From an uncultured Clostridia bacterium (GTDB lineage Bacteria; Bacillota; Clostridia; Christensenellales; UBA1242), in the NCBI GenBank assembly GCA_944372675.1, contig CALVZW010000003.1, forward strand, positions 1-39,905: 39,905 nt of DNA, read 5' to 3'. Of the stretch, positions 7,057-15,013 are shown one piece after another (position 1 is the stretch's first letter; each line of letters begins with the position of its first letter). The translations under genes and the position numbers were made by a program. Under the pieces are notes generated by a model that saw only the letters and a program-made list of their open reading frames with translations, was not told where the DNA came from and did not search any database.

Positions 7057-8265
7057 TTATTTGTCGTCATGATTATGGCAACCGCAACCACAGTGTTCGT
7101 CTTCACATCCACAGCCACAATGTTCATCTTCGCAACCGCAATCGCAATGACTATGACATCCGCAATCACAACCGTGATAATCATTTGGGTCAATTTCTAC
7201 AACTGAAAATGCTTGAACAAATTGTGCTCTTGGCATTTTTTCTGTTGTTACATAACCTGCTTCTGCTTCTAAAACATCAAGTAATCTATTTACAATAGTA
7301 GCACAAGTTAATTCAACTGTTTTAGGTCTTTCAACAGTAATAGTTGTATCAGGTTCACCTTCAATAGTCCAAACATTGCTATCAAAATCGTCTTTTGAAT
7401 ATACCATACCGATACATTGAGTTTCAAGTGTAACACCTTCTTCAGTTTCAGTTGTAACTACAGCACTCATACCACGAGCATCGCCCGCTTTAATTGTCAT
7501 ATTCAAAGTTTCTGATTTTAAGTCTTTATCATAAACTTGTGGTACGCATTTTTGTGTTTGTTTTTTAACAGTTAAGCCCAATTGAGAACACAACCAGCCG
7601 TTTGTATTCCACATATATGACGGAGCAAATTTTCCTTCATTAATTAACTTTTGTCTTTCTGCTTCACTAATATTATCAGCAGATGCTACTTGTTCTTCAA
7701 ATTCTTTTAATGTTAATCCAGCACCGTGTGCTCTAGCAAGTGCAATTCCGTAATCTTCTACATTGTAACTTGTTTTACCTGTTATTTTCTTAATTGTTTG
7801 TGTAGCACCTGCAAGTGTTGTGATTAAATTACCCCAAAATACATCTTGGTATCCTGAGCCACAAATTGTACAACCATTTTCCTTTGCCAAAGCATCAATT
7901 TCAGCAGTAAGTTCTGGATTTGAGTTCCAAGGATAAAATGCTTCTTCACAAGTTGTAATTGCATTAATACCACATTCAGCACAAACCAACAACGCGTCTT
8001 TTAAATCACTTAACAAACTCATTGTTGCAACAATGCAAATGTCTGGATTTGTTTCAGCAAAAACATCTTTTGCTTTAGTTGCATCTTGTATTTGAACATT
8101 ATATGTATTGCCATCATTGATAATTTCGCCAATATCTTTGCCAAATTTGCTTTTATCAATATCTAAAGCACAAACTATTTCTCCACCTTTTTCATATACA
8201 TATCTCATTAAATATTGAGACATTTTGCCACAACCATACATTGCGACTCTTAATTTTCTTTCCAT
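7057..8265 (-). CDS. NAD(P)-dependent amino-acid dehydrogenase-like protein with a Cys/His-rich tail
   Basis: This is a 402-residue Rossmann-fold oxidoreductase of the DapB-N/2,4-diaminopentanoate dehydrogenase type. YGCGKM near the N-terminus is the nucleotide-binding turn, and segments such as ITTCEEAFYPW, CGSGYQDVFWGNL and SYNVEDYGIALARAHGAG are characteristic of the family's second domain. The substrate is not known; amine or amino-acid dehydrogenation is inferred. The last 38 residues (365-402) are unusual: 12 Cys and 6 His in CxC, CGC and HxH patterns, including a perfect 9-residue tandem repeat (EDEHCGCGC twice). This looks like a metal-binding tail added to the enzyme. The ATG at 8265 has GGAGGT 4 bases upstream; an in-frame TTG at 8277 overlaps that site. 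It has its own promoter and terminator. Confidence 0.75.
   Translation of the reverse strand: MERKLRVAMYGCGKMSQYLMRYVYEKGGEIVCALDIDKSKFGKDIGEIINDGNTYNVQIQDATKAKDVFAETNPDICIVATMSLLSDLKDALLVCAECGINAITTCEEAFYPWNSNPELTAEIDALAKENGCTICGSGYQDVFWGNLITTLAGATQTIKKITGKTSYNVEDYGIALARAHGAGLTLKEFEEQVASADNISEAERQKLINEGKFAPSYMWNTNGWLCSQLGLTVKKQTQKCVPQVYDKDLKSETLNMTIKAGDARGMSAVVTTETEEGVTLETQCIGMVYSKDDFDSNVWTIEGEPDTTITVERPKTVELTCATIVNRLLDVLEAEAGYVTTEKMPRAQFVQAFSVVEIDPNDYHGCDCGCHSHCDCGCEDEHCGCGCEDEHCGCGCHNHDDK
7078..7131 (-). repeat. tandem 27-base repeat coding EDEHCGCGC
   Basis: Two head-to-tail 27-base units code the same nonapeptide in the oxidoreductase tail. They differ only at third codon positions, which suggests selection for the Cys/His pattern. 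The stretch is clearly richer in G and C than its surroundings. Confidence 0.8.
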
Positions 8266-8288
8266 AATAACCTCCAAGGAATAAATAC

Positions 8289-8317
8289 ATTTTAACTAAT
8301 AATAATATTTTTGTCAA
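8289..8317 (-). promoter_or_regulatory. promoter of the oxidoreductase gene
   Basis: On the minus strand a perfect TTGACA (8312-8317) is followed after 17 bases by TAAAAT (8289-8294). It lacks the TG of an extended -10, unlike the other promoters found here. Confidence 0.65.
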
Positions 8318-8341
8318 TTAATTTAAAACTATTCCATAAAA

Positions 8342-9493
8342 TTATTTGTTAAAAGAAAGAAAACCAAAACCCTCGCTATTTCTATCAAAAACAATTGGCG
8401 TACAATAATGTTGTAACATAGTTTTAATTTGATTAGGAGTAATTTTTCTATTGTATTTTTGAATAATTAAACAACTAACCCCCGCCACTAAAGGTGCACT
8501 TACACTCGTTCCACTCATTTTTGTATAATCAGTTTTATTTCCACAAGAAACCAAATTTACACCAGACACTACTAAATCAGGCTTGTAAAATTCAAATGCA
8601 GGGCCACGAGATGAAAATTCTGCTATTTTAAATTTTTCTTTTTGATATTCCCCATTTTCGTTCCTTTCATCATCTATTGACCCAACTGTAATAATTTTAC
8701 GACTAACTCCCGGTGATTTAATTGTGTTTTTTTCTGGTCCACTATTTCCAGCGGCAGCAACAACAACTATTCCGCTATCCCACAATTTTTCAGCCCCTTT
8801 CATAAGTGGGTCAAGTTTTGAAGTTGGCATAGCACCAAAACTCATGCACACTACATCAATATTATATTTTTCTTTATTATCGTAAATCCATTGCATTGCT
8901 TCAAGCATTTCAACTGAAGAAGATTGCCCATCATTATCAAGTGCCTTTAAAATTATTAGATTACATAAGGGTGCTACACCAGCATATTTTTTCGCGCCAA
9001 CTATTCCATTAGCCCCTATTAGTCCAGCAATGAAAGTCCCGTGTCCGTTATCGTCATATATTTCAGTTTTATTTTTATTAGTAAAATCTTTAAAATAAAT
9101 TATTCTATTGCTAGGAAACAAAAAATCTAAATGTGGACTTATTCCTGTATCAATTATGGCAACATTTATTTCTTTACCATAAATTCCGTTTTCATAAAAT
9201 GTTTTAACACCTATAATATCTTTTGCTACATTAACTTGTGCAAAGACTTTTGTTTGAGATGACACAAAATTTACAAAATTAGTTTTAGCAATGTTTTGTA
9301 AATCTTTAACATCAATTTCTATGCAAATAGCATTAATAAATTTATAAACTTTAACTAATCTATATTTTAATTTTTCAAAATATTCAATTGCCTTGTTAAT
9401 ATCCTTAACATATACAATTACAGATAATTTTGAAACATCGTTTTGCTGAGTTCTAACAATTTTACATAACAATTTATCTAATTTATTATTCAT
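8342..9493 (-). CDS. S8 family subtilisin-like serine protease
   Basis: This 383-residue subtilase has the full catalytic triad: Asp115 in VAIIDTG, His151 in NGHGTF and Ser330 in SGTSVSAP, plus the oxyanion Asn250 in AAGNSGP. Residues 20-80 look like an I9-type propeptide or inhibitor domain (about 60 residues, beta-alpha pattern). There is no signal peptide or membrane segment, so it is likely cytoplasmic, or exported by an unrecognised route, as in the intracellular serine proteases of Bacillus. The start is at an ATG with a weak GTGAG site. The gene stands between a terminator hairpin (9509-9548) and the oxidoreductase promoter, so it is transcribed alone. Confidence 0.9.
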   Translation of the reverse strand: MNNKLDKLLCKIVRTQQNDVSKLSVIVYVKDINKAIEYFEKLKYRLVKVYKFINAICIEIDVKDLQNIAKTNFVNFVSSQTKVFAQVNVAKDIIGVKTFYENGIYGKEINVAIIDTGISPHLDFLFPSNRIIYFKDFTNKNKTEIYDDNGHGTFIAGLIGANGIVGAKKYAGVAPLCNLIILKALDNDGQSSSVEMLEAMQWIYDNKEKYNIDVVCMSFGAMPTSKLDPLMKGAEKLWDSGIVVVAAAGNSGPEKNTIKSPGVSRKIITVGSIDDERNENGEYQKEKFKIAEFSSRGPAFEFYKPDLVVSGVNLVSCGNKTDYTKMSGTSVSAPLVAGVSCLIIQKYNRKITPNQIKTMLQHYCTPIVFDRNSEGFGFLSFNK

Positions 9494-9508
9494 AATATCT
9501 CACTTTTC

Positions 9509-9548
9509 AAAATATGGTGTATTCTATTTAAATAATACACCATATTTT
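9509..9548 (-). terminator. terminator of the 106-residue helical protein gene
   Basis: AAAATATGGTGTATT (9509-9523) and AATACACCATATTTT (9534-9548) form a perfect 15-bp stem with a 10-base loop, just beyond the stop codon of the minus-strand gene at 9550-9870. The stem is AT-rich and T residues close its 3' arm on the minus strand. Confidence 0.7.
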
Positions 9549-9549
9549 G

Positions 9550-9870
9550 TTATTTTATTAAATTAATTAATTGCTCCATTTTTTGTCTTTGTTCCTCATT
9601 AAGCAATGGTTTAATCATTTCAGCCAACTTTTCAATTTCGTTCGGGTCAAAGGTTCCATTTCGTTTTTTCTCATTTATTATTTTAAATACTTCAGTTATT
9701 AACTCTGCTTCACTCATATTTTGAAACTTACCAATTAATTCTTCAATTTGGTCGCCATATTGCCATTTTAATTCATCCATAGCCTGTTTTTCTTCCTGCG
9801 AAAAATTATTATCTTGCGCTTTTTTGACAAAATCATTTACATTAGTTTTATTATAATCTTTAATATTCAT
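9550..9870 (-). CDS. small helical cytoplasmic protein, unknown
   Basis: I do not recognise this 106-residue protein. It is highly charged and predicted to be almost all alpha-helical, with no membrane segment. Residues 25-105 could be two long amphipathic helices, which suggests an oligomerisation or partner-binding role. It has a GGAGTG-type ribosome binding site before the ATG and its own terminator. It is divergent from the equally small gene at 9950-10270, with 79 bases between the starts. Codon use matches its neighbours. Confidence 0.6.
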   Translation of the reverse strand: MNIKDYNKTNVNDFVKKAQDNNFSQEEKQAMDELKWQYGDQIEELIGKFQNMSEAELITEVFKIINEKKRNGTFDPNEIEKLAEMIKPLLNEEQRQKMEQLINLIK

Positions 9871-9949
9871 TATTCACTCCTTATCCGCTTTGCGAACATT
9901 ATATAATATGCATTCATAAAATATTTTGACAAAAATTGAGAGGTGAAGA

Positions 9950-10270
9950 ATGAATAATATTGAAAATTTATTTAGCGTTATTAAATCTTTTTTACCTGTT
10001 GCTGACAATTATTTAAAAAATTCTCCTCTTGAACCATATTTACCGCAAATACAAAACATTGTTTCTACCATAGACTCATTAGGTGGGATTGACAATATTA
10101 ATTCAATACTAAAGCCATTTTTAAATTTAAATCAAAATAAAAATCAAAATAATTTAAACACAGTAGACAACAATATGAATGCCACCACAAATAACATTGA
10201 AATTAGCAATGCAATTACTTTTAACAAAAATAAAACACCAATAGATTATTATAAAAAAATAGAAAACTAA
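9950..10270 (+). CDS. small Asn-rich protein, unknown
   Basis: This 106-residue protein is not recognised. Residues 1-60 could form amphipathic helices (NIENLFSVIKSFLPVADNYL and a matching second stretch), and residues 62-90 are a low-complexity Asn/Gln-rich segment. There is no signal peptide. GAGAGGTGAAG directly precedes the ATG, so translation is well supported. It is divergent from the 106-residue gene at 9550-9870 and convergent with the transglycosylase gene. Confidence 0.55.
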   Translation: MNNIENLFSVIKSFLPVADNYLKNSPLEPYLPQIQNIVSTIDSLGGIDNINSILKPFLNLNQNKNQNNLNTVDNNMNATTNNIEISNAITFNKNKTPIDYYKKIEN

Positions 10271-10288
10271 ATACTAAGTTTTTTACGC

Positions 10289-10846
10289 CTAAAATCTACT
10301 TTCAAATCTCGTTTTATATCTGTCAACATTTTTTAAAACTTTTTCAGCATAAGCATTAGTTTCTTTGTATGGGGTAGTTATTAAAACTTTATTATCAACT
10401 GAATATGCATTATTGCTTAACCAATTTCTAACAATTCCTTCCCCTGCATTATAGGCACACAACACTGTATAATCATTATCAAATCTATCCATAAGATATC
10501 TTAAATAAAATGTGCCCATATTAATATTAAATTGCGGTTCATATAATTTATTCACAGTATAATCACTAATACCCATTCTAACTGCAAGCCATTCTGCTGT
10601 ACTTGGCATAATTTGCATTAAACCAATTGCTCCGCTTGGTGATTCACATAAATTATCAAAACTGCTTTCTTCATTGATGACACTTGCAATAAATGCAGGT
10701 TCAACATCATATATATATCCCGCTGTATTAATTTCATCTACAAATTTTAGCGGATATAAGACATTGATGTAAGTTATGTAAACAATTATTGAACTAAACA
10801 ATACAATGCTTGATAAAATAATAGACAAGCCCTTAATTTTATTCAT
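10289..10846 (-). CDS. membrane-anchored lytic transglycosylase, SLT domain
   Basis: This 185-residue enzyme would cleave the glycan strands of peptidoglycan on the outer side of the membrane. An N-terminal signal anchor spans about residues 8-27. The SLT/lysozyme-like domain covers residues 45-180, with the catalytic Glu in N-E-E-S (residue 59 or 60), GAIGLMQIMP at 72-81 and AYNAG at 131-135. The length and architecture match the short YjbJ-type transglycosylases of Bacillota. The ATG has no clear Shine-Dalgarno sequence, so the exact start is less sure than the function. It is divergent from ylbJ, with 84 bases between them. Confidence 0.9.
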   Translation of the reverse strand: MNKIKGLSIILSSIVLFSSIIVYITYINVLYPLKFVDEINTAGYIYDVEPAFIASVINEESSFDNLCESPSGAIGLMQIMPSTAEWLAVRMGISDYTVNKLYEPQFNINMGTFYLRYLMDRFDNDYTVLCAYNAGEGIVRNWLSNNAYSVDNKVLITTPYKETNAYAEKVLKNVDRYKTRFESRF

Positions 10847-10930
10847 AATTTATTGTATGTCATTTTTATTTAATTATACTTTATATTTAATATATAGAAT
10901 AATCAAAGATTTTTACACATAAAATTTTAT

Positions 10931-11956
10931 ATGATAAAAATTGAAGTAAACAAACGCAAAATTAAAGGTTATAAAACAATGATTTTTTGTTCAATTTTTC
11001 TTGTTATAACCATAATTTTTTTAATAGTAAATCCTAACAAATATATAAACTCAGCATTTAATGGAATTTTAATTTGGGCAAAAGCAGTTTTACCTGCCCT
11101 TTTCCCTTTCTTTTTCATAACAAAATTGTTAACTGAATTAGGCGGAGTAAAAATATTAGCAAACTCTATGCACAAGTTTATGCAAAAAGTATTTCATGTT
11201 AATGGTATTGGAAGTTATGTATTTTTAACAAGCATTATGAGTGGATATCCGGTTGGAGCAAAAATTACGAGTGAACTGTATGAAAAACAAATGATTACTT
11301 CAAGCGAAGCAAAAAGATTAGTTACTTTTACATCAACTTCAGGCCCACTTTTTATAATAGGTACTGTTGGAGTTGGTATGTTTGCAAGTACAACAATGGG
11401 TTTTATTGTACTTATTTCTCATTTTCTTGGTGCATTTTGTAATGGATTATTATATCGCAATTATAATTACGATAAATCAAAACAATCACAACACAATTCT
11501 CATAAATTTCAATTTAATGGCATTAGTGAAAACATACTTGAAAAATCAATGATTAGTGCAATTAATTCAGTTTTAGTTGTTGGTGGATACATTGCAATAT
11601 TTTTTATTTTGATAGACATATTTAGTGATGTTGGAATAATAAAAATATTATCTGCAATTTTTAATTCAATTTTATCAATTTTTAACATTTCATCACAATA
11701 TGCTAATGGTTTATCAACTGGTTTTTTAGAAATGACAAGAGGTTGCTATGAAATTTCAACAATATTTACTGATTTACAAATTGCTACAGTTTTAGTAACT
11801 TTCATAATAACATTTGGCGGATTATCTACGCACTTACAAGCAATGACATTTTTACAAAAATGCAACATAAAAATATCTTTTTTCTTAAAACAAAAAATGA
11901 CACACGCGTTGTGTGCGTGCATCATATCAATATTTTTAACAATGATATTTATGTAA
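10931..11956 (+). CDS. ylbJ: sporulation integral membrane protein YlbJ-like
   Basis: This is a 341-residue polytopic membrane protein of the YlbJ/nucleoside-recognition (Gate) family. In Bacillus YlbJ is made in the mother cell and is needed for spore cortex. The segment VLPALFPFFFI at about residues 56-66 and the SGYPVGAKI and TSGPLFIIGTVG motifs are diagnostic, and about eight hydrophobic helices are visible. It is shorter than the roughly 400-residue Bacillus protein. The ATG at 10931 has no ribosome binding site; the in-frame ATG at 10979 has AAAGG 10 bases upstream and would remove 16 basic residues, so the start is uncertain. It fits with the spoIIIA operon and PdaB-like gene here. Confidence 0.8.
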   Translation: MIKIEVNKRKIKGYKTMIFCSIFLVITIIFLIVNPNKYINSAFNGILIWAKAVLPALFPFFFITKLLTELGGVKILANSMHKFMQKVFHVNGIGSYVFLTSIMSGYPVGAKITSELYEKQMITSSEAKRLVTFTSTSGPLFIIGTVGVGMFASTTMGFIVLISHFLGAFCNGLLYRNYNYDKSKQSQHNSHKFQFNGISENILEKSMISAINSVLVVGGYIAIFFILIDIFSDVGIIKILSAIFNSILSIFNISSQYANGLSTGFLEMTRGCYEISTIFTDLQIATVLVTFIITFGGLSTHLQAMTFLQKCNIKISFFLKQKMTHALCACIISIFLTMIFM

Positions 11957-11993
11957 AGTTAAATAAATATAATACAAAATAAATCTTTAACAA

Positions 11994-12725
11994 TTAAATT
12001 TCATCCCATACTTCATAAAGGCGGTCATAGATACCCCTTAAAGATTTTATTTTTCCTATTTCGTTTAACAAAACTTGAGCCATAGCAATTATAAGTGTCC
12101 TATTTTTTAATTTAATTGCTTCTTTTAATGCTTTATTATAAAATTTAATTTCATTCCCCTTGTCTTCTTTTATTTTGTAATCAGAATCCACTACCCTTTC
12201 CATATCAAGACAAATTTCGTCTAATCTAGAAACATAACTGTCAACGCTATGTTCTTCATCATCTTCATTTAGATTTTCATCGTCATTATTAGTATCGATT
12301 TGAATATTTTTCGCATTTTCTAAATAAAGCATAGCATTACGAAATGGCAAAATAAAATAATGTCCAAAGTTTTTGTATATATCATTAATTGTTCCATCAT
12401 AAACAAAGTGTTTACTTGTAAATGCCTCATAATCTATTTTATTTAAAGCAATTTGTTGTAAAATTAAATAACAAAGAGCTACAATTTTTTCATTTTCTTT
12501 AGGCATTACAAAATTTTTAGGTTTATTTTGTCCTGCCGAAATTGCAATACCAAGTTCAGTGGTAAAATCAAAGTTTGCAATGCATTTTTTTACAACTTCT
12601 CTTAAAGAATCATCATTATTTATACTTTCTAATAATTTAATTATATTATTACCCATCATAATATATTTTGCATCTATAAAATTATTACAAAGCATAACAA
12701 AAGGTCTTTGTTCTTTTGTCTCCAT
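11994..12725 (-). CDS. uncharacterised 243-residue protein
   Basis: I do not recognise this protein. It is soluble and mostly helical, with no signal peptide. An acidic linker at about residues 142-160 (Asp/Glu/Asn-rich) separates an N-terminal part of about 140 residues from a C-terminal helical part of about 85 residues. GAGGTG lies 5 bases before the ATG, and an extended -10 promoter lies just upstream, so expression in growth is likely. It is convergent with ylbJ and divergent from the DUF4364 gene. Confidence 0.6.
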   Translation of the reverse strand: METKEQRPFVMLCNNFIDAKYIMMGNNIIKLLESINNDDSLREVVKKCIANFDFTTELGIAISAGQNKPKNFVMPKENEKIVALCYLILQQIALNKIDYEAFTSKHFVYDGTINDIYKNFGHYFILPFRNAMLYLENAKNIQIDTNNDDENLNEDDEEHSVDSYVSRLDEICLDMERVVDSDYKIKEDKGNEIKFYNKALKEAIKLKNRTLIIAMAQVLLNEIGKIKSLRGIYDRLYEVWDEI

Positions 12726-12746
12726 TTTTTCACCTCAAACATTGCA

Positions 12747-12775
12747 ATTATATCACAAATTAAAATATATTACAA
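12747..12775 (-). promoter_or_regulatory. promoter of the 243-residue protein gene
   Basis: On the minus strand TTGTAA (12770-12775), a 17-base spacer and TATAAT (12747-12752) preceded by TGA are seen. The sequence TGTGATATAAT is identical to that in the lgt and infB promoters. Confidence 0.65.
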
Positions 12776-12803
12776 ATAAATTTAATATCAACTATTAAAA
12801 CAG

Positions 12804-12832
12804 TTGGCAAAATTCAAAAATTATGGTAGAAT
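12804..12832 (+). promoter_or_regulatory. promoter of the DUF4364 operon
   Basis: TTGGCA (12804-12809), 17 bases and TAGAAT (12827-12832), preceded by TGG. The in-frame ATG at 12823 lies inside this promoter, which rules it out as the start codon. Confidence 0.7.
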
Positions 12833-12864
12833 ATGCTAATAAATTCTATAAGGAGGCGTCTTAC

Positions 12865-13410
12865 TTGAGTACACAGTTTGTCCCTGACGAAACAGAAAAT
12901 AAATTAATTTTATTATTCATACTCGACAAAATGGAAATACCTTTAACAGAAAATTCCATTATGGATATTGCAACAAGCAGAAACAACTGGCTTTCTTATA
13001 TGGATTGTAAAGATATTTTATGGCAGTTAGTACAAGCGAAATTTATTTATTTTGAGCAAAACCCTAACAACAAAGATGATGGACTTTATTCTATCACATC
13101 AGAAGGACGCGATTGTTTATCGCACTTCTTTGCAAAAATACCACAATCTATTCGTGAAGATATTGCCGATTTTTGCAAACAAAATCGTATAATCTTTAAA
13201 CGCGTACAAGAATATGTTTCTGACTATCATAAAAACAATGATGGTTCGCATACAATAGTTTTAAAAATTAATAGTCCAAAAGGTTTTCAACCAATTTTAA
13301 AAATACAGTTAAAAGTTGACACAAGAAGAAGTGCAATTAATGCCTGCAAAAAGTGGCAAGACAAAGCACCAATAATATATGAGAAAATATTAGAAGATTT
13401 ACTTGATTAG
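12865..13410 (+). CDS. DUF4364 family protein
   Basis: This 181-residue protein resembles the DUF4364 family of Clostridia, which has a winged-helix-like N-terminal half. The stretch ENKLILLFILDKMEIPLTEN, followed by a WLSYMDCKDILWQLVQ helix and YSITSEGRDCL, reads as a winged helix of the type in DNA-binding regulators. The C-terminal half is beta-rich. A regulatory role is inferred only from that fold. The start is TTG at 12865, with a perfect AAGGAGG 7 to 8 bases upstream; the ATG at 12823 is in the promoter. It is co-transcribed with the TSCPD gene, whose ribosome binding site overlaps its stop codon. Confidence 0.75.
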   Translation: MSTQFVPDETENKLILLFILDKMEIPLTENSIMDIATSRNNWLSYMDCKDILWQLVQAKFIYFEQNPNNKDDGLYSITSEGRDCLSHFFAKIPQSIREDIADFCKQNRIIFKRVQEYVSDYHKNNDGSHTIVLKINSPKGFQPILKIQLKVDTRRSAINACKKWQDKAPIIYEKILEDLLD

Positions 13411-13420
13411 GAGGACACTT

Positions 13421-13789
13421 ATGACAACAAATAATAAGCAACAATATTACACGCCACAGGGGATATGTTACAACCAATTTGTTTTAAACTTCGACATAGA
13501 TGAAAATAATGATTTGATTTGCCGTGATGTTAGAACTTTAGGTGTTGGATGTAAAGGAATGATTTCAACATTAAATTATATGATTGCTAATCGTAAAGCA
13601 AAGGAAGTTGCAAATGAACTTGAACAATTCCAAATATGTAAAAACAACACTTCTTGTGCGTTGGAATTAGCAAAAGCCCTTAAAGAAGCAGTCTTAGTAC
13701 ATAGCGGTGCAGACATTTCTCAATTACACACAAAAAGGAAGCCCCCAATTACAAGTATTGGGTTATCAATACAATCTAAAAAACAATAA
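13421..13789 (+). CDS. TSCPD domain protein (TIGR03905-like)
   Basis: This 122-residue protein matches the short TSCPD-domain proteins of Clostridia, related to the C-terminal domain of some ribonucleotide reductases. Visible features are the N-terminal Y-T-P-Q-G-I-C-Y, a LGVGCKGM turn and the NNTSCALELAKAL motif. Here the usual Thr-Ser-Cys-Pro-Asp core is Thr-Ser-Cys-Ala-Leu, so it is a divergent member. The three Cys in these motifs could bind metal or act in redox chemistry; that is inference. The ATG at 13421 has AGGAGGA 6 bases upstream and is preferred over the ATG at 13403. The transcript ends at the 13820-13856 hairpin. Confidence 0.7.
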   Translation: MTTNNKQQYYTPQGICYNQFVLNFDIDENNDLICRDVRTLGVGCKGMISTLNYMIANRKAKEVANELEQFQICKNNTSCALELAKALKEAVLVHSGADISQLHTKRKPPITSIGLSIQSKKQ

Positions 13790-13819
13790 ATACAAATTCT
13801 TAAATAATCATACAATGCA

Positions 13820-13856
13820 AAAAAACTACTAATTCAAATTTTATTAGTAGTTTTTT
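13820..13856. terminator. bidirectional terminator
   Basis: AAAAAACTACTAAT (13820-13833) and its complement ending in TTTTTT (13843-13856) form a 14-bp stem around a 9-base loop. It can stop the DUF4364-TSCPD transcript on plus and the binding-lipoprotein transcript on minus. Confidence 0.85.
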
Positions 13857-13859
13857 ATT

Positions 13860-14849
13860 TTACGCGACTAATTTTGAAGCGACTTTTTGGGCAATTGTAT
13901 TGTCTACAACTTTAGAAAAAGGAACATCTTTTGTTAATTCTCCAGCATTTCTAATAATATTTAACAAGTTTTGATATGCACTTTCTTTCATTACAGGAGT
14001 ATCAACCCAAGCATCAATTGCCTTGTAACTTTCAATTGCGTTTTTAATTGATGTTCTAGTACTACCTGTAAATGACGGCATTAAAGAATCTACAACATCA
14101 TCAATTGAAGCAGTCATAAGGAATTCATAACCTTTAAATACTGCAGTTAAAAAACTTTCCGCTTTGTCGCTGTTTTTCTTTAACCAACTTGAAGTTGCCA
14201 TAAAAGCAGTATATGGAACTTCCCCACTTTCCAATCCAATTGAAGCAACTTGATAACCTTTTCCTGCTGCTATATAATCGCTTGCAGTAGGTTCAAACAT
14301 TGTACAGTAATCACCAGTACCATTTTCAAAAGCACTTACCATTAAATCAAATGCAACATCAAGATTAACATTTGCAGTTTCACCTAATCCATTTTGGTCT
14401 AATACATATTGTAAAGTCATTGCAGGCATACCTCCTCGGCGTCCACCTAAAATTTCTTTACCGGCTAGGTTAGACCATTGAAAATCGGGTTCTGCTTCTC
14501 TACCAATTAATAAAGTACCATCTCTTTTAGTAAGCTGACCAAAAATTATTGGTTGCTCAGTACTTTCTTGTGCAGCAACATAAACAGCAGTTTCTGGGCC
14601 TAATAAAGCTACTTGTGCTTGCCCCGAAATTAATGCAGTCATTGATTTATCTGACCCGCCACCATTTATTAACTCTATCTCAATGCCTTCATCTTCGAAA
14701 TAACCATTATTTATGGCTATGTATAATGGCGCATAAAAGATACTATGGGTTACTTCGTTCAATTTAATTTTATTTTCTGAATTTCCACAACCACTAAATG
14801 CTAATACAATTACCAAAGCAATAGTTATAATTATATTCGTTGCTTTCAT
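13860..14849 (-). CDS. ABC transporter substrate-binding lipoprotein, NMT1/TauA-like
   Basis: This 329-residue protein is the extracytoplasmic receptor of an importer of the nitrate/sulfonate/thiamin-precursor class. A lipoprotein signal ends at Cys21 (LAFSG-C), so it is lipid-anchored. The mature part has the NMT1/SsuA pattern: HSIFYAPLYIAINNGYFEDE, GIEIELINGGGSDKSMTALI, GQAQVALLGPE and a GRRGGMPAMTL ligand-loop region. GGAGG lies 4 bases before the ATG. It stands alone, convergent with the TSCPD gene, 7.3 kb from the ATPase-permease pair at 5012-6570, which lacks a receptor; pairing with it is inferred. The substrate is not assigned. Confidence 0.85.
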   Translation of the reverse strand: MKATNIIITIALVIVLAFSGCGNSENKIKLNEVTHSIFYAPLYIAINNGYFEDEGIEIELINGGGSDKSMTALISGQAQVALLGPETAVYVAAQESTEQPIIFGQLTKRDGTLLIGREAEPDFQWSNLAGKEILGGRRGGMPAMTLQYVLDQNGLGETANVNLDVAFDLMVSAFENGTGDYCTMFEPTASDYIAAGKGYQVASIGLESGEVPYTAFMATSSWLKKNSDKAESFLTAVFKGYEFLMTASIDDVVDSLMPSFTGSTRTSIKNAIESYKAIDAWVDTPVMKESAYQNLLNIIRNAGELTKDVPFSKVVDNTIAQKVASKLVA

Positions 14850-14968
14850 ATTTCCTCCAAAAATAATTTGTATAAATTATATTTATACATTTCAATATAT
14901 TCTTTTATTTTAACTTTGGTGAATATTTATGATTTTTTTTAAAGTTTTAAGTAATTATATGTAATTAA

Positions 14969-14997
14969 TTGTAAAAAAATATTTAATATGTTATAAT
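14969..14997 (+). promoter_or_regulatory. promoter of pgsA
   Basis: TTGTAA (14969-14974), 17 bases and TATAAT (14992-14997) preceded by TGT. The ribosome binding site GAAGGTG follows just after. Confidence 0.65.
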
Positions 14998-15013
14998 TAA
15001 ACGAAGGTGAAAT

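Noticed and set aside
12823..12864. ATG at 12823 as start of the DUF4364 gene
   Set aside because: It lies between the -35 and -10 of the gene's promoter and has no ribosome binding site, while TTG at 12865 has AAGGAGG.
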